The notes beneath the pieces were generated by a model. That model saw only the letters and a list, made by a program, of their open reading frames with translations. It searched no databases and had not been told where the DNA came from. From Mesocentrotus franciscanus (Eukaryota; Echinodermata; Echinoidea; Camarodonta; Strongylocentrotidae), in contig CP137675.1 of assembly GCA_037976565.1 (NCBI GenBank), positions 11,364,534 through 11,428,533 on the forward strand: a stretch of 64,000 nucleotides of DNA, in the 5' to 3' direction. Positions 46,501-58,170 of the stretch are shown piece by piece; the first letter of the stretch is position 1, and every line of letters begins with the position of its first letter. The translations under genes were made by a program, and so were the position numbers.

Positions 46501-47440
46501 GGAGCACACTGTAATCCTAATAAACAATGCAACATATACAAGGTAGAATTTAGACAAGTGCGAGTCAAATGAAATGAGTGAAGATCAAATACAGTCGAAA
46601 GATTGAATCCTTCCTCTTTTCCTCTCCCCCAAAATACAACAATTGAAAGATTTATTAATAATCATAGTAAGATATGATACACATATTTAAAAAAAAAAAA
46701 ATATTGTACCAAAGAAAAAATGTAGGATTCATTGGAATGGCTCATATGCAGGGTCTGGAGAAAGATAGGAGAAACATTAGATGTGATGAGCAATAGAGCG
46801 ATTATTTTGTAAGCAAAGATATGGGTGTAAGGGTTGTAACATGATCATCAACTCCTGGAAATTTAAGAAAGGATGCAAAGGAGAAGCACACTCATTGTAA
46901 CTGGACAATCCTGGGAAGATGGTGAATTATGGCCTGTAATTGGCAAGTGTCAAGAGTCAATAGGTATGTCTACATTAGCCCAAGACTTCAAAAATAGCCA
47001 CTTTGACGCAAAGAAATTAGCTTGAGCATTAAATAATGTGCTAATTCACTGAGAAGGTGCAATATTAAGATTTTTCAAAACTGTGATTGATCTAATTCTG
47101 ACCCAAGGATATTAGAACGGTCATGAATATAGTCTGCTAATTCACAGTGAAGGGAGGAATTAGGGAGTCATTTCAATACTATACTTAAGAACTAGCTCAA
47201 GCTACTTCTCTGGATGCTGCAGTTTAATTCATGAAATAGTCTGCTATTCGGTCCAATAGTTGGCTAATTCATAGTGAAGATACACTAACAGATATATCTT
47301 GATCCTGACATATTTACTAGCATGCATGCACTGCCGAAAAATCAAATCTAATGTACTACACATACTTAGCACTCAGATTAAAATTAATAGATTTGTAGGC
47401 ATTGCTTGTCTTGGGGTAATGAGCAAGAGGCTAGGGTTAT
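43508..47440. other. Gene-free 3.9 kb
   Basis: Mostly unique AT-rich DNA. 44540-44880 keeps frames open on both strands for 77-93 codons without recognisable domains. 45600-45900 is slightly higher in complexity. The phrase GCTAATTCAC(A)GTGAAG recurs at about 47038, 47137 and 47263, a weak tandem echo. Confidence 0.4.
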
Positions 47441-47559
47441 ACCTCAGTCACATCAACCAGACCGACACCAGACCGAACAAACAATGACATTACCCCCAAT
47501 GGCCCCAAATCAGTCGGTTTGGAGTCGGTCTTGTGTCAGTTTGGCAGCGTGACTGAGAT
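47441..47559. mobile_element. Foldback element, CTCAGTCAC ends
   Basis: ACCTCAGTCAC ... CAGACCGACACCAGACCGA pairs imperfectly with TCGGTTTGGAGTCGGTC ... TGTGTCAGTTTGG ... GTGACTGAG. About 119 bp, arms of about 40 bp, spacer about 33 bp. The GACCGA(C/A) words repeat inside each arm. Confidence 0.7.
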
Positions 47560-48177
47560 TTTAGGGTGAACAGGGGGAATTTCAAGAGAAAATGCTGTAT
47601 CTTCTTATTTCTCCAGCATGAGCTTGCTGGGGATAATGAAGAACAAGAACCCACCTAATTCTATGCAGAGGATGGGGGCTCAAATCCTCTGGAGGTCCTC
47701 CTTCATTTCTGGTGGTAATATGAGAAATTTTCATTGATGGATAGTGATGGTGGATATGATGGATTGGACTGTCATATCTTGTAACATTGCTGCTGGCATA
47801 ACAAGGGAGGCTAAAGTTTCAAGGTCAATATTTCAATAACTTAAATTCTTCTTTTGATTGACTCCGTCTATAATTACCAAAGCTGCGTTGCTGATATGGC
47901 CACTCAATTCACGAGTGATGTCTCCCCATGGATCATATCACCGTTGCATACAAAATCAGTGTTTGCATTAATCATGCATCCTCCTTTTATTGATTCTTGG
48001 TGTATCATTCGAGACCAGGAGCATAAATATTAAGCAAAGTTACCTGTCAATTTAGCATTAGAATAAGCCATTAGCAAGGTATCCCATTCTTTTCTAAAAT
48101 TAGCTGAGATTTTGAACAAGATACCACAAAAAAAACAATTTACGGTAAAATTTCTGGACTGAAATCTGCACTGTTCA
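47560..48177. other. Gene-free stretch
   Basis: Unique DNA, nothing recognised. Confidence 0.4.
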
Positions 48178-48234
48178 GAGCCAGAAGAGCTTTATCTCTA
48201 TGTTCAAGTATGTGATTTAACGTCCTTCTGGCAC
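48178..48234. mobile_element. Palindromic mini-element, copy f (57 bp)
   Basis: Left arm GAGCCAGAAGAGCTTTA, 23-nt loop (TCTCTATGTTCAAGTATGTG...), right arm TAACGTCCTTCTGGCAC. Exactly 57 bp, like copies c and d. The right flank CAAACAGATGATATC matches that of copy c. Confidence 0.88.
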
Positions 48235-49690
48235 CAAACAGATGATATCACCATCGTTAGTTGGGATTGAGCCTGTTCTGTTACAAGCAGATCACAATGG
48301 GCAAATTTTTCACCCATCAAATCTATCACACCAGTATTACTCTGGTTGTTTCTCACATGCTCCTACATGGCTATTTTCTCTATAATTCTATAGTATTTCC
48401 TAGAAAACTAGACTATTCTTCGTCAGCTATCTTATGGACAAACAGAGTAAATAGACAAAAACATTTTGGCGAAGCTAAGGATTTGGAACAAAAGATAAAT
48501 GAAATATACATTTCAAAGTCTAAATAGTATTTTTTAAATCTATATTTTCTGAGCTGTTTTTTCACTATTTTTCAACTAGTTATAAACTATTTCATTTTTA
48601 CTAGGGATACTCTCCTTTAAAATTTCTATGGAGAACATAAATCATCAGGACATTGAACTCTACAAACATTTACACGTGCCTTGTCCTTAAAATAGATCTC
48701 TTCAAGCTTAATTGCTCTGCGATTCTAGCTATATATATTTGCTTTTTCTAGCACCTGGGTAAAGAATCACCCAATATGTCAATTTGACAATATCAAGAAG
48801 AGAGGGAAATAAGCATGAGCTTAAATTTTGCAAGGGCTGCATTCTCTTTTTTAACAAACCCAAACAAATCTTATTTTTGCAACTAGAAATTCTCCATTGA
48901 AAACCACCCTCAGCTGCAGATAGGGATAAAAGAAAAACTGGGTCACAGTGACAACATATCTGAGCTGCCAGAAAGCTTAGCGGACTAGCACAACAGATTC
49001 CCAGCTGAAGATCTCTAGATTTGATACGAGAAGAGAGATATAACCAGATGAATTCTTCAAAAAAGGAATAACCCAATATCTGGGGCTGGACACTTAAGTA
49101 TGTGATTTCTTCACCTCAAAGGAGTAAGGCCTTTTCACACATGGATTGAAAAATTCTGATATTTAAAAGTTGGCTGATCTTGATATGTGATATCAGTGTA
49201 CATGTATATCATATGGGCAATTGTAATCATGATCATATTGAGTTAGGGCAGAGCCATTCTCATCCTTTGTACTATTCTTCTAATGTTCCATAAGATGAAA
49301 ATGCTTGCTGCAGCATCCATGTACACTCTACATAATGTGGTTCTCATACAAAACAATGCGAAAATAAGGACAATAATAGACATTAGTATGGTGCCATATC
49401 TTTCTAGAACTTATATTCCATGGTGCACAAGGAAAGAATAAGATGAAGAAATGGTCAAAATGAGTACCAAATCCTTGTGTCAAACATTACAAAAATGAAA
49501 AGTTTTCAACTTAGATTTGAACTTTCTAAAAGTGTTGTAATTCTCACTTCCACTGGTAAAATTGTTCCTAGAAAGCACAGTATATACATCCTATCATCAG
49601 CAATATAGTTTTGTTTGCAGTTGAGATACACAGTTATCCTTCAATATGATGTATATAGTTATCCCATTATGTATATGGTTATACCATTAT
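48235..49690. other. Gene-free stretch
   Basis: A minus-strand 115-codon frame (48729-49076) is open but has no recognisable domain. AT-rich unique DNA. Confidence 0.4.
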
Positions 49691-49807
49691 GAAATATGTG
49701 AGTCCCCAACTTTAGAAACCTTCATGAGTAAACTTAAAACTTATTTGTCCAATATGTAATGTAATTATATTTTGTTTGTTAATTTATAAAGCGCTATGTA
49801 AAAATTA

Positions 49808-49863
<56 letters not shown>
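49691..49863 (+). mobile_element. 5'-truncated LINE, last reverse-transcriptase ORF codons plus 3' tail
   Basis: The plus-strand frame ending at 49759 reads SPTLETFMSKLKTYLSNM then stop, the usual C-terminal end of CR1/L2/Jockey-like LINE polyproteins (family form: ESPTLxxFKSKLKTYLF). After the stop come TTTATAAAGCGCTATGTAAA and (ATT)n at 49808-49862. Everything 5' of about 49690 is gone, as expected from incomplete reverse transcription. Not functional. Confidence 0.85.
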
Positions 49864-49866
<3 letters not shown>

Positions 49867-49904
49867 ATTGTCAATAGGAAATTGTTATTATAATTATGTA
49901 TCAT

Positions 49905-50002
49905 GTATAAAATTGTTGTAGGTTAACATTACTTTGTATTTTTGTTAAGCGTTTAGAAACATTGTATTAAACGTGTTATAAATGTAATATATTATTATCA
50001 TT
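49905..50002 (+). mobile_element. Second LINE 3' tail, adjacent to the first
   Basis: TTTTTGTTAAGCGTTTAGAA ... TTAAACGTGTTATAAATGTA followed by ATTATTATCATTA. Same stem design (AAGCG/CGTT words) as the other LINE tails but a different sequence, so a different insertion. Confidence 0.6.
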
Positions 50003-51135
50003 AATTCCGATGTGAAGGGGTCTGGGACAGAATGAGAGAATCGGAATAAGAAAGACAGCTGTCAATTGTTTGGAAACTATGAAAAATAGGTCAGGGGGCT
50101 TTGTGCAATAATTGATTCCATATCAAGATATCATTAGGTAGAGCTGCATTCAGTGGGAACTTGTTTTCTCCTCCGTGACATCTGATGTAAATATGATGGA
50201 GCTGATTAGCCTCCTGAATATCAAAGATGTGACAAGTCTTGAAAAGAGGAACCATATTCTCATATTCATACATTATGAGGCTGTATGAAAATAAATCAAC
50301 CTTACAAAATGAAGGTATACTCTACAATATGAATATGCTTCGTATGAAATACATTTTCCATTTAAAAAGCTGCTGCCATCGCTCAGAGCGCGTTTCAACG
50401 ACGGGCCACGTGTTACCATGACAACGTACCTCATGTTCATCCCGAACATGCTTCCTAATATGAACAGGGACCCAGCGCGTCACTTCATGTTCTTATTGCA
50501 GGGCAGAAGGAAAATCATCTTGCGTTTACCTCAGATGGTCCTCTGATGTGACACCGGATGATACCAAGAGTACGCAGGTATAAACGGGGTATATAGGACG
50601 GTTAAAACAGAGGTTTCCTGAAAATACTCACATTTTTATATCACACATAAACTTATGCATTTATCTCTTTGTTAGTAGGTAAATGAACCAACAGTAGTGG
50701 TATACTATTGTACTTTGAAGGCCCTTATTCTGCTTTTGTATTGTTTTTTACAAAATATGAAGAAGATGGAGAAAAAAACTGTGCCTGTCACCATAGTGAA
50801 ATCAAGGACCGCCACTTTCGGAGGTCAAAGAAGGTTAGAGAGGCTAAGTCTGGGAACATCAAAAACAGCTGTCTGCAAGAACTCTCCATATTTGTCTTAA
50901 AATTCAAGGAATTTGGGTCTGATCAATAGCAATTTCAATGCCAAAATCCCCAATGGTTTAGAATGGGAGAAGAAGGTTCTATGAAAGGAAAGGCCATGCA
51001 CTGGCTGACACTAATAGCGATGTCAATGTCAGTCTCCAGAAAAAAATAAAAGAGGGAGAGAATAAGAAATGATGACCATTTTAAAGATCAATTTAGATCA
51101 ATTGATAGGGCATTGATAGGGCATTGATAGGGCAT
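50003..51135. other. Gene-free; patch 50360-50600
   Basis: 50360-50600 is GC-richer and non-repetitive, holding the X-box-like motif at 50413-50426 and CATGTTCATCCCGAACATG. The rest is AT-rich. Confidence 0.4.
50413..50426. promoter_or_regulatory. RFX X-box-like motif next to an E-box
   Basis: GTTACCATGACAAC fits both RFX half sites, and CACGTG directly overlaps its left side (GGGCCACGTGTTACC). The cluster lies in a GC-rich, non-repetitive patch. Confidence 0.42.
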
Positions 51136-51870
51136 TGCTAGATGGGGGTGGTAGCAGGGGATGAAATTAAGCCCAAGCCATGATTCTTTCAAAATGTTCT
51201 TTCATTCTTTTGCTGAAAATTGTAAGCAGAAAATGACAGGACTTGTACATGGCGACCATCTTAAGAAAAGTAAATGCATAAAGTGAATGTGTGTGGAGGG
51301 GGTCTGTATAAGCCACATCCATTTTAATTATTACAAAATTTATTTTAAAAATCTTTGTTTAATTGTCAAAAGAAAATGGGTAGACAAGAATGGTAAATGG
51401 TGCCCCTTTTTTCAACACATCTGCAAAACATACAGGTGTATTGCCATAGGTAGTATGCATGTGGGGGCTATGTATAAGCCCTATCCATAATTCTTTTAAA
51501 ACGTCTCATCATTTCTTTCCTTTGTTGGAAATTGTTAGCAAAAAAAATGAAGTGGATTAAAAGGCAAATGGTGCCCACTTTGTAATCACTATGCAGAAAG
51601 TGAAGGGCATTGTCAGAGGTGGCAAGTGGGGGCTGCATAAGCTTATAGCTCAACTCTTTCAAATTTGTCTTATCATCTTTTTTCCTCTGTTTGAAATTTT
51701 TAGCATAAAATGATGAAAAGAGAAATGGAAAATGATTACCATTTTAGGATAATGGATTAAGAGCAGGGGCATGGCCAGAGGTGGTAAGTGGGAGCTGTGT
51801 AATCATTCATCTGTACTTCTTTCTATATTCTTAAACTCATTTTCCCCTTATTGGAAAATTGTCATCAAAC
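51136..51870 (+). repeat. Degenerate tandem repeat, unit about 164 bp, 4-5 units
   Basis: The phrase GTGGGGGCTnTGTATAAGCC starts units at 51299, 51463, 51628 and 51790 (spacings 164, 165, 162), with a preceding unit from about 51136. Within each unit the order is TTCTTTCATTCTTTTG, GAAATTGTnAGCA, AAAATGA, GGTAAATGGTGCCC and GGCATTGnCAGAGGTGG. Identity between units is perhaps 65-75%. The unit length is nucleosome-like. Confidence 0.82.
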
Positions 51871-52935
51871 TTTCAACAACAAATCTGAACAGACATCCTC
51901 CATTCACAATATTCGGATGATGCCCCCAAGAAAGTGAATCACTGACAGTATCATCATCACCTCCTCATCACCACTATCCTATCATTATTAAATCAGACAT
52001 CAGTGAAAAGCAACTATACATTCATGGAATCCATTGACATTCTTTCACACAAAGGACCGTACCACAAAAAATGATGGCATTGTCATTTGAAGTTGCTACA
52101 TGCTCAGTTATAACGTGTGATTTTTTTATCATCATTCTCCTCAAAGAAGGGCTAGGATGATTAATCACATGTGAATCAAAACGAAGAGAGAAAGAGATTA
52201 GCCCAGGGCTGAAGTGTAACCTATCGACTGAATTGATGTGACAATGTGTGAAGTCACCCAAAATATATATCACAATATTGTGCTGTCCACATATGTGAAA
52301 AGTAGCCCTTTGTTCAGGCAAGCACAAAAACTGTAAACAGGCCAAATGAACTTTATAGTGATTTTTACATTGTTGTTGTCTAATTAGAATACTATTCTTT
52401 ATAAATATACTTTCCTTAATATTAAATGCAAACAGACTTTTAAAACAATATTCTTTGTTTATGTATCGTTCTCTGCAATCGAAATGGCAACTAGAATTTC
52501 ATGAATTAATAATATGATGATTTTTTTTGTTAACATCGAAAATGGTAAAATACAAGAACCATATAAATGTATGTGTGCATGCTTTCATTTCCTCTCATTT
52601 ATTGGAAGACATAGTTACAGATATAGTTCCATTGCAGTTTATTCAAATTATTTAACAGATTTTCAAAAATGTTGAGAAAAGGAAATGTTTAATGTGCTTC
52701 TACTTGAGTGCTCTTACGTTAAAAGTCAAAGGCTAGATAGCAAAGACTACATAGCATGTTCATATTCTGATATCCATTCATAATGATACTGATGCACTAA
52801 TCATTTTGAAAATGAACATAATACTGGTATGAACACAGCTGCTGTCTATAATGTCACATGGAACTGATATGTTGGAAGTGTTCAGCATACACAAAGATCA
52901 TCATTCATCTAAACACCTCCCATCATTGCAAACTC
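51871..52935. other. Gene-free stretch
   Basis: AT-rich unique DNA. A minus-strand 107-codon frame (52022-52345) is not recognised. Confidence 0.4.
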
Positions 52936-53265
52936 CAACATTGTGACTAACAATGTATCATTGCAGCAAGATGATACAAAGTCATAAGGTTAATGGTAAA
53001 CTGGTCTTACTTTCAATAGCTAGGTTCGCACGACACGGTGTTAACTTGAAGTTTAGGCTCATGGTTTTAAACTTTGACGTTATCTTGTAGTTCCCACCAG
53101 TACACCAACACTGTGACTAACGATGTATCATTGCAGCAAGATGATACAAAGTTAAGGTTAATGGTAAACTGGTCTCACTGTCAATAGCTGTGTTCACACG
53201 GCAGAATGTAAACTAAAAGGTAGGCTCACGGTTTTAAACTTTGACGTTAGCTTGTAGTTAACAAA
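52936..53265 (+). repeat. Tandem duplication, unit 170 bp, two copies
   Basis: AACATTGTGACTAACAATGT at 52937 and AACACTGTGACTAACGATGT at 53107 start two units that share ATCATTGCAGCAAGATGATA, TTAATGGTAAACTGGTCT, GGTTTTAAACTTTGACGTTA and CTTGTAGTT. The right unit runs on into the element at 53189-53400. Confidence 0.88.
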
Positions 53266-53400
53266 TTTTTGGACACACTAAAGTTTTGCAAACTTCACAT
53301 TTACTTGAAGTTTAAAACCACTAGCAATCTTATAGTTAATGTGAAAACTAAGAGCAGCGAGGGGCTCCTCACTTAATGTTATGTGCCGTGCAAACACAAC
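53189..53400. mobile_element. MITE with GTGTTCACACGGC termini
   Basis: TGTGTTCACACGGC at the left and GCCGTGCAAACACAAC at the right are inverted repeats. Inside, ACTTGAAGTTTAAAACC and GGTTTTAAACTTTGACG are complementary. The left 75 bp of the same element also occur in the first tandem unit (53020-53095). 212 bp, non-coding. Confidence 0.68.
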
Positions 53401-54056
53401 TGACTGAGGTTGTTACCTGCTCGTAGTTACAACGACTGCTTGCTCGGCTTGTACATGTGTACCGGTAGTTAAAAAATTTTGTTCACTCATTGTGTAGAGC
53501 CCATGTGAACCCTTATCATGTATAGTGGATTGGTCTTCTTTTAAAATTTGAGGTGACATGTGAACATAGCGAATATAAACTACTTGTTGGATATTCTATC
53601 TATTCATAGCAGACTGATTAATGCCACCCCAAGGAAACTTCATCAAATTTTGATAGTTGAAGGTGTGAGCAGTCTGTGCTGATAGACAACTGTAATATTA
53701 GAGGGCAAAGAAGAATTTCATCATTTCCCCATTGCCCCCCATGAACTTATATCTCATGTAAACAGTAGTGGGATTAACAGAAACAGTGTAGAATTATACT
53801 TATGACTATTATATGCATTTAAGTTGCTATTATTCTCACAATATACATTATTTCTATGAAAAACATGATTTAATTTTAAGCATTACATACAGAAACATTA
53901 CATTGCAATATCTTAAACCTGTTTCCATTATCATTATGCGCAAAATATTTAAACTAAGATTTAGTAGTTTCAGGCCCATTTATAAAACATAGCCCTCAAT
54001 ATTTCTACTGTATTTCAGGAAAAAGCAATTAGGTTGATGAACCCCATTTTTTGTAC
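53401..54056. other. Gene-free stretch
   Basis: Unique DNA; the part up to 53530 may be further decayed transposon (GTTCACTCATTGTG, CCATGTGAACCC). Confidence 0.35.
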
Positions 54057-54125
54057 ATCTCTCTCTGTGTCTCTCTCTCTGTGTCTCTCTCTCTATCTCT
54101 GTTTCTATGTCTTTCTGTCTATCAA
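54057..54125. repeat. CTCTGTGT microsatellite
   Basis: TCTCTCTCTGTG repeated, then CTATCTCTGTTTC variants. Confidence 0.9.
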
Positions 54126-54623
54126 CAACACCCTCTCCCCACAACTGAAAACACTGAAAGTCTGTCAGAGGCAGTACAAAACAATATTTGCATGTGATAC
54201 TGAAACAGGCAAAGATGTCAAGAACCTTCTAATGTTCATCAGACATGACCTAACTGAACATAGTGTCCCTTGGGACCCTCCCACACTGTCATTACATTGT
54301 CACTCTCCATGCACATCAAGGTCCATGAAACACTCATAAGCAGCAGTGCATCTTGTAATTTTAACAAATGTCTATGTTTGCAAATAAGTAACAGATCAAG
54401 TTACACTCCATCACTCATAATTGTTGACTAATTGACTTTTCAACCAAAGCATGTATGTGATAGTGGGTGGGTGGAAAGGTAGATATATGTGGACCTGTCC
54501 TGTGAGGTATCACAAGATGGAGAATATGTGAGGGAGTGGAGCAACCAAAAAAGGGTGAGGGTGCCTGGGAAGGGGGTATGTTTAATATCTCCTCACATCT
54601 TCGGAATAGGTTCTTTTCACATC
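54126..54623. other. Gene-free stretch
   Basis: Unique DNA, nothing recognised. Confidence 0.4.
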
Positions 54624-54775
54624 TTTTCTCCCCTTTCTTTCTATCTTTCTTTCTTCCTCCCCTTCTCTCTCTCTCTCTACCTTCAAACCTATCAAACCAT
54701 CTATCTCTCTATCTATCTATTTATCTATCTATCACACACACACACACACACACACACATTTCCCTTCTCTCTCTT
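54624..54775. repeat. Compound microsatellite (CTTT, CT, ATCT, CA)
   Basis: CTTTCTTTC, CT dinucleotides, ATCT tetranucleotides at 54700-54732 and CA dinucleotides at 54733-54758. Confidence 0.93.
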
Positions 54776-56584
54776 TTTCTCTCTCATTTGCTTCTTTCTC
54801 TCTAAACTGTTCCTTCTTTTTTGCTTTCTCATCTTTTTCTATTATCTCATACGGGGGCACATGCCACCCCGGACCTGCAGGTACCCTTCTGATGTAGACA
54901 TTTTCTATTACTGATTCACAATCATGCCATGGGCAGTATCAGTCAAATATACTCAACTAGAAATGTTCACAATTTAACATGTCGCGTTGCATGCATTAAA
55001 GCAATGGTACGCTCAATTTCCACAAAATTACAACCCAAAAAATTAAAACGTCAAGTTTGCGGCTCAAAGAGTTTGGCTTGCAGAGTCAGGATGGATGGTC
55101 TAATTACACGAGATTGATATTTTTCTGAAGGTGTCACGACCCAGACCTTCATCCCAGTAATGACAAATCTGTTTGGCAAACAAAACTATGAAACATTTGA
55201 GCAGAACAAACACAGCAAAGCCTCCTAGATTGTTTGCCTTCAATCAATTCCTGTTGACAGTTCCATCCGATCATGATAATCATCATTCACACAAGCTCTT
55301 CATTTCCTCACCCAAATCTATGTTTCATCCTGGACAGTTGTTTCTTTTGGTAGTTGGTGAAGAATGTCTGAGTGGCCAAATATGTTTAACATCCTGGGTT
55401 CAAAGGTTGTTTTTTCCCCTTCTCTTTGCAGCTCTGTGGTACATGGATGCTTGGTCCATGGGCAGAAGGTTATAGAATACGTTCATAGGCCTTTGCCCTC
55501 ATTTATTCCCATCAATTACTCTTTAATACTCTTTCCATAGTAACAATTATAATTGTGCTTGAAGAATGTTTTTACCCCATTTTAATTTAAGATTTTAATG
55601 CAACAGCAATATTCATGTGATTGCTGTAACATTAATATGACATATACTGTTAAACAAAAATACAGGAAAACAGAAAATAATGGCTTCTTGACCTTATTTG
55701 ATAACATAAAACTAATGAACTATTGAATATATAAATTATGTTATTCTCATTGGAAACTCTAAATAACTATTTGGTATACAATTATCATAATATTATGAGA
55801 TAGTAATTACACATTGATACACATGTAAGATAACATAGATGTAATTTCTGAAACACAGCCAGTGAAATTTTAGGACTGTACCACTTTTAATCTTTAAAAT
55901 ATAATCTAAATGCATTCTCCTCAATGTTTCCTAACAAGATTCACATCTATTACAAATGAGGAAATGTTACTATGCAGGGGAGGGAATAGCTAAATGACAG
56001 AGTACTTTGTTGATTGAATGGCCATCTAACATCTAACAAGAAGACTCTTGTACTTCACTCCCCAGACACCCCATGTTACACATCAACCGAGAAGGATCTG
56101 GGTTACACAGCATCCTCATGGATGGAGGATGCCATCGCTATGGCAACGGATGACTCTTGATCAATCACTGTTGCTCGTGCCAGTAGTAATTCAATCATCG
56201 TCCATGTTCCACAATGTGCCTCTATTTGAGGAGAGGAGGAGACCAGCCCCTTCAATTTGGAGAGGATGATGCAGTTAATGCTATGTGGCAGGTCAATCGC
56301 TATGGTGATGATATTGTTCTTTCCTGCATCTTGAGTCTAAAACTTTGATGTACTCATTCTAGTTTCTATTTCATATCGTATTCAATGGCTGTGAATTACT
56401 GAAGGAGAAAGAAAAGTCTTTCCCTTTTTCATCTAACAATCTTTTTATTTTCTTGTTTTCCTGAATATCACTGCCATTCTTTCAATCATTTTCGCTCTCT
56501 CCTCTTCTCTTTTATTTCCTTGTCAATCTTTTTCTTTTGTGTCTATCTGTAATACAATATTGTAAGAGCAGTGCCAATATTGCA
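54776..56584. other. Gene-free; patch 56040-56340
   Basis: 56040-56340 is non-repetitive with paired phrases ATCGCTATGGCAACGGATG and CAATCGCTATGGTGATGAT about 160 bp apart. The rest is AT-rich. Confidence 0.4.
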
Positions 56585-56690
56585 TCATCTGTCTCTCTGT
56601 CTCTCTCTCTCTCTTTCCCTCGCTCCCTCCCTTTCCCCTTTTTATCTCCCCTCTGTCCCTCTTCCCCCTGCTCTACACCATAATACCCCC
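56585..56690. repeat. (CT)n and poly-C low-complexity tract
   Basis: CT dinucleotides grading into CCCTCC and a run of about ten C's near 56686-56697. Confidence 0.92.
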
Positions 56691-56858
56691 CCCCCCTCCA
56701 CTCATCTACAATCCTCCCCCAAATCTCATCCAATACCATCATCATCATCCAGGAGATATACACAATACACCTCCCTACTGTACAAGGAAATGTCCCATCA
56801 ATCACATCTCTTTGGAATAATTTAAAGGATAGGACAGCTGCTGTATCCTGGTTCCATG

Positions 56859-57060
56859 CAGGGGCAGATCCAGGATTTTTTTTTTTTAGGGGGTTCAATT
56901 TTCTGGGGGGGGGGATTGTGAAACGGTTATTACCTTGGGTGTACACTTTTTTTATTTATGGTATTCCACTCAAATACACTGTTGTGTATTTAAGGTATGC
57001 CACTTGGGTTTCAAAAGGGAGGTTACAGGCCAGTTTTGTTCCCCCCCCCCTTAGAAAAAA
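56859..57060 (+). mobile_element. hAT-type element, left-end fragment
   Basis: Starts CAGGGGCAGATCCAGGATTT and continues TTTAGGGGGTTCAATTTTC with long G and C runs. The CAGGGGC(A/G)GATC terminus is a typical hAT end and matches the right end of the element at 59477-59827 in inverted form. No right end is present before the LINE begins. Confidence 0.7.
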
Positions 57061-57189
57061 AAGAACATTCTCTATACTTTGCCACTCATTTCAATAGATC
57101 AGCACTGAAGGGCTGCTTTATGTAACTATTACAGATATTAGGAGAAGGTATCTAGATTCCAAGGACAGTCATTTTTGTACCTTGTACTG

Positions 57190-57440
57190 GCTGAGATTGG
57201 AAGCATTTTGAGTACCGATAAGACAATACAGGTAGCTTTTGCTATTGCAGCCCCCAAACTATGGAATAGCTTGCCCATAGAAATACGAAGCACTCCATCT
57301 CTCAATGTCTTCAAATCCAAATTAAAAACATATTTGTTCAATTGAGAGATTCTATTTTGTAGAATTTAGTAAAAAGGAGCTCTGAACCAGCGCAGCTGAA
57401 TATATTTTGTATAAAAGCTGCGCTATATAAATTTATTATT
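57190..57440 (+). mobile_element. 5'-truncated LINE, reverse-transcriptase C-terminus and 3' tail
   Basis: The frame 57232-57345 reads VAFAIAAPKLWNSLPIEIRS, then TPSLNVFKSKLKTYLFN and stop. AAPKLWNSLPxEIR followed by FKSKLKTYLF is the diagnostic C-terminal end of CR1/L2/Jockey-like LINE polyproteins. The 3' UTR ends AAGCTGCGCTATATAAATTT and (ATT)n near 57437. Upstream codons to about 57190 stay in frame but are diverged; the endonuclease and catalytic reverse-transcriptase domains are absent. The frame is the best preserved LINE coding piece in the window. Confidence 0.92.
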
Positions 57441-58109
57441 ATTATAAGCAATCAGTTTTGAATTACAAAATTAAAATTATATTTTGTACCCTCAGCATCC
57501 ACACTGGTAATTTTTAAATTAAAGACAATTAGATCCATATACCTGTACATGAAGGTCTATACATAAAAAACGAAAAATTGAGTAACTGGGCAAGAACTCG
57601 AACATTTAATACTCAACAAGAGTATTCACGGCCTAACACAATAGCTTAAATTGATTAACTTATTCTTTTTGGAATATTTAAGTACTTTTTTAAAAACATA
57701 TTCAGTTCATAAATGAAAAGGCTATGCAAACGTTTTGTTTTAAAGAAAGATAAGGTACATAGTTTACAAGGATAAAAATGAGAAAGATATCATTTCATCA
57801 CAATCTTTTATTAATTTTATCATAGTCACAAGCAGCTTAGCCACAAATTATACGAGTATTTTGGGGTTTTGAAAGATAAATCTGGAACACGCAAAAAATC
57901 TCAGACAAGCAAGACTATAGACCAAAGTCTATAAATGGTGGTTAGATTTATAGTCCAAATCTGGCAGACTGACATAGTGGAAGTGGTGGTAATTTGTAAG
58001 TTACAAGACCATACTGTTCTCCTGACAAAACGATATTGCTCCCTTGATGCTTGCTACATATGTAGTTGGCCTCCCAATCTTGCCACCTCAGAATGTGGAG
58101 ACAGAGGTA
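57441..58109. other. Gene-free stretch
   Basis: AT-rich unique DNA. Confidence 0.4.
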
Positions 58110-58139
58110 GGAGAGAGGGCAAGAGGGAAAGAGGGAGAG

Positions 58140-58170
<31 letters not shown>

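Noticed and set aside
54489..54914. Plus-strand 141-codon frame, hydrophobic
   Set aside because: Driven by CT, ATCT and CA microsatellites; the apparent membrane segments are artefacts.
56512..56946. Minus-strand 144-codon frame
   Set aside because: Arg/Glu/Gly-rich product of the CT and poly-C tract plus the hAT end; no family recognised.
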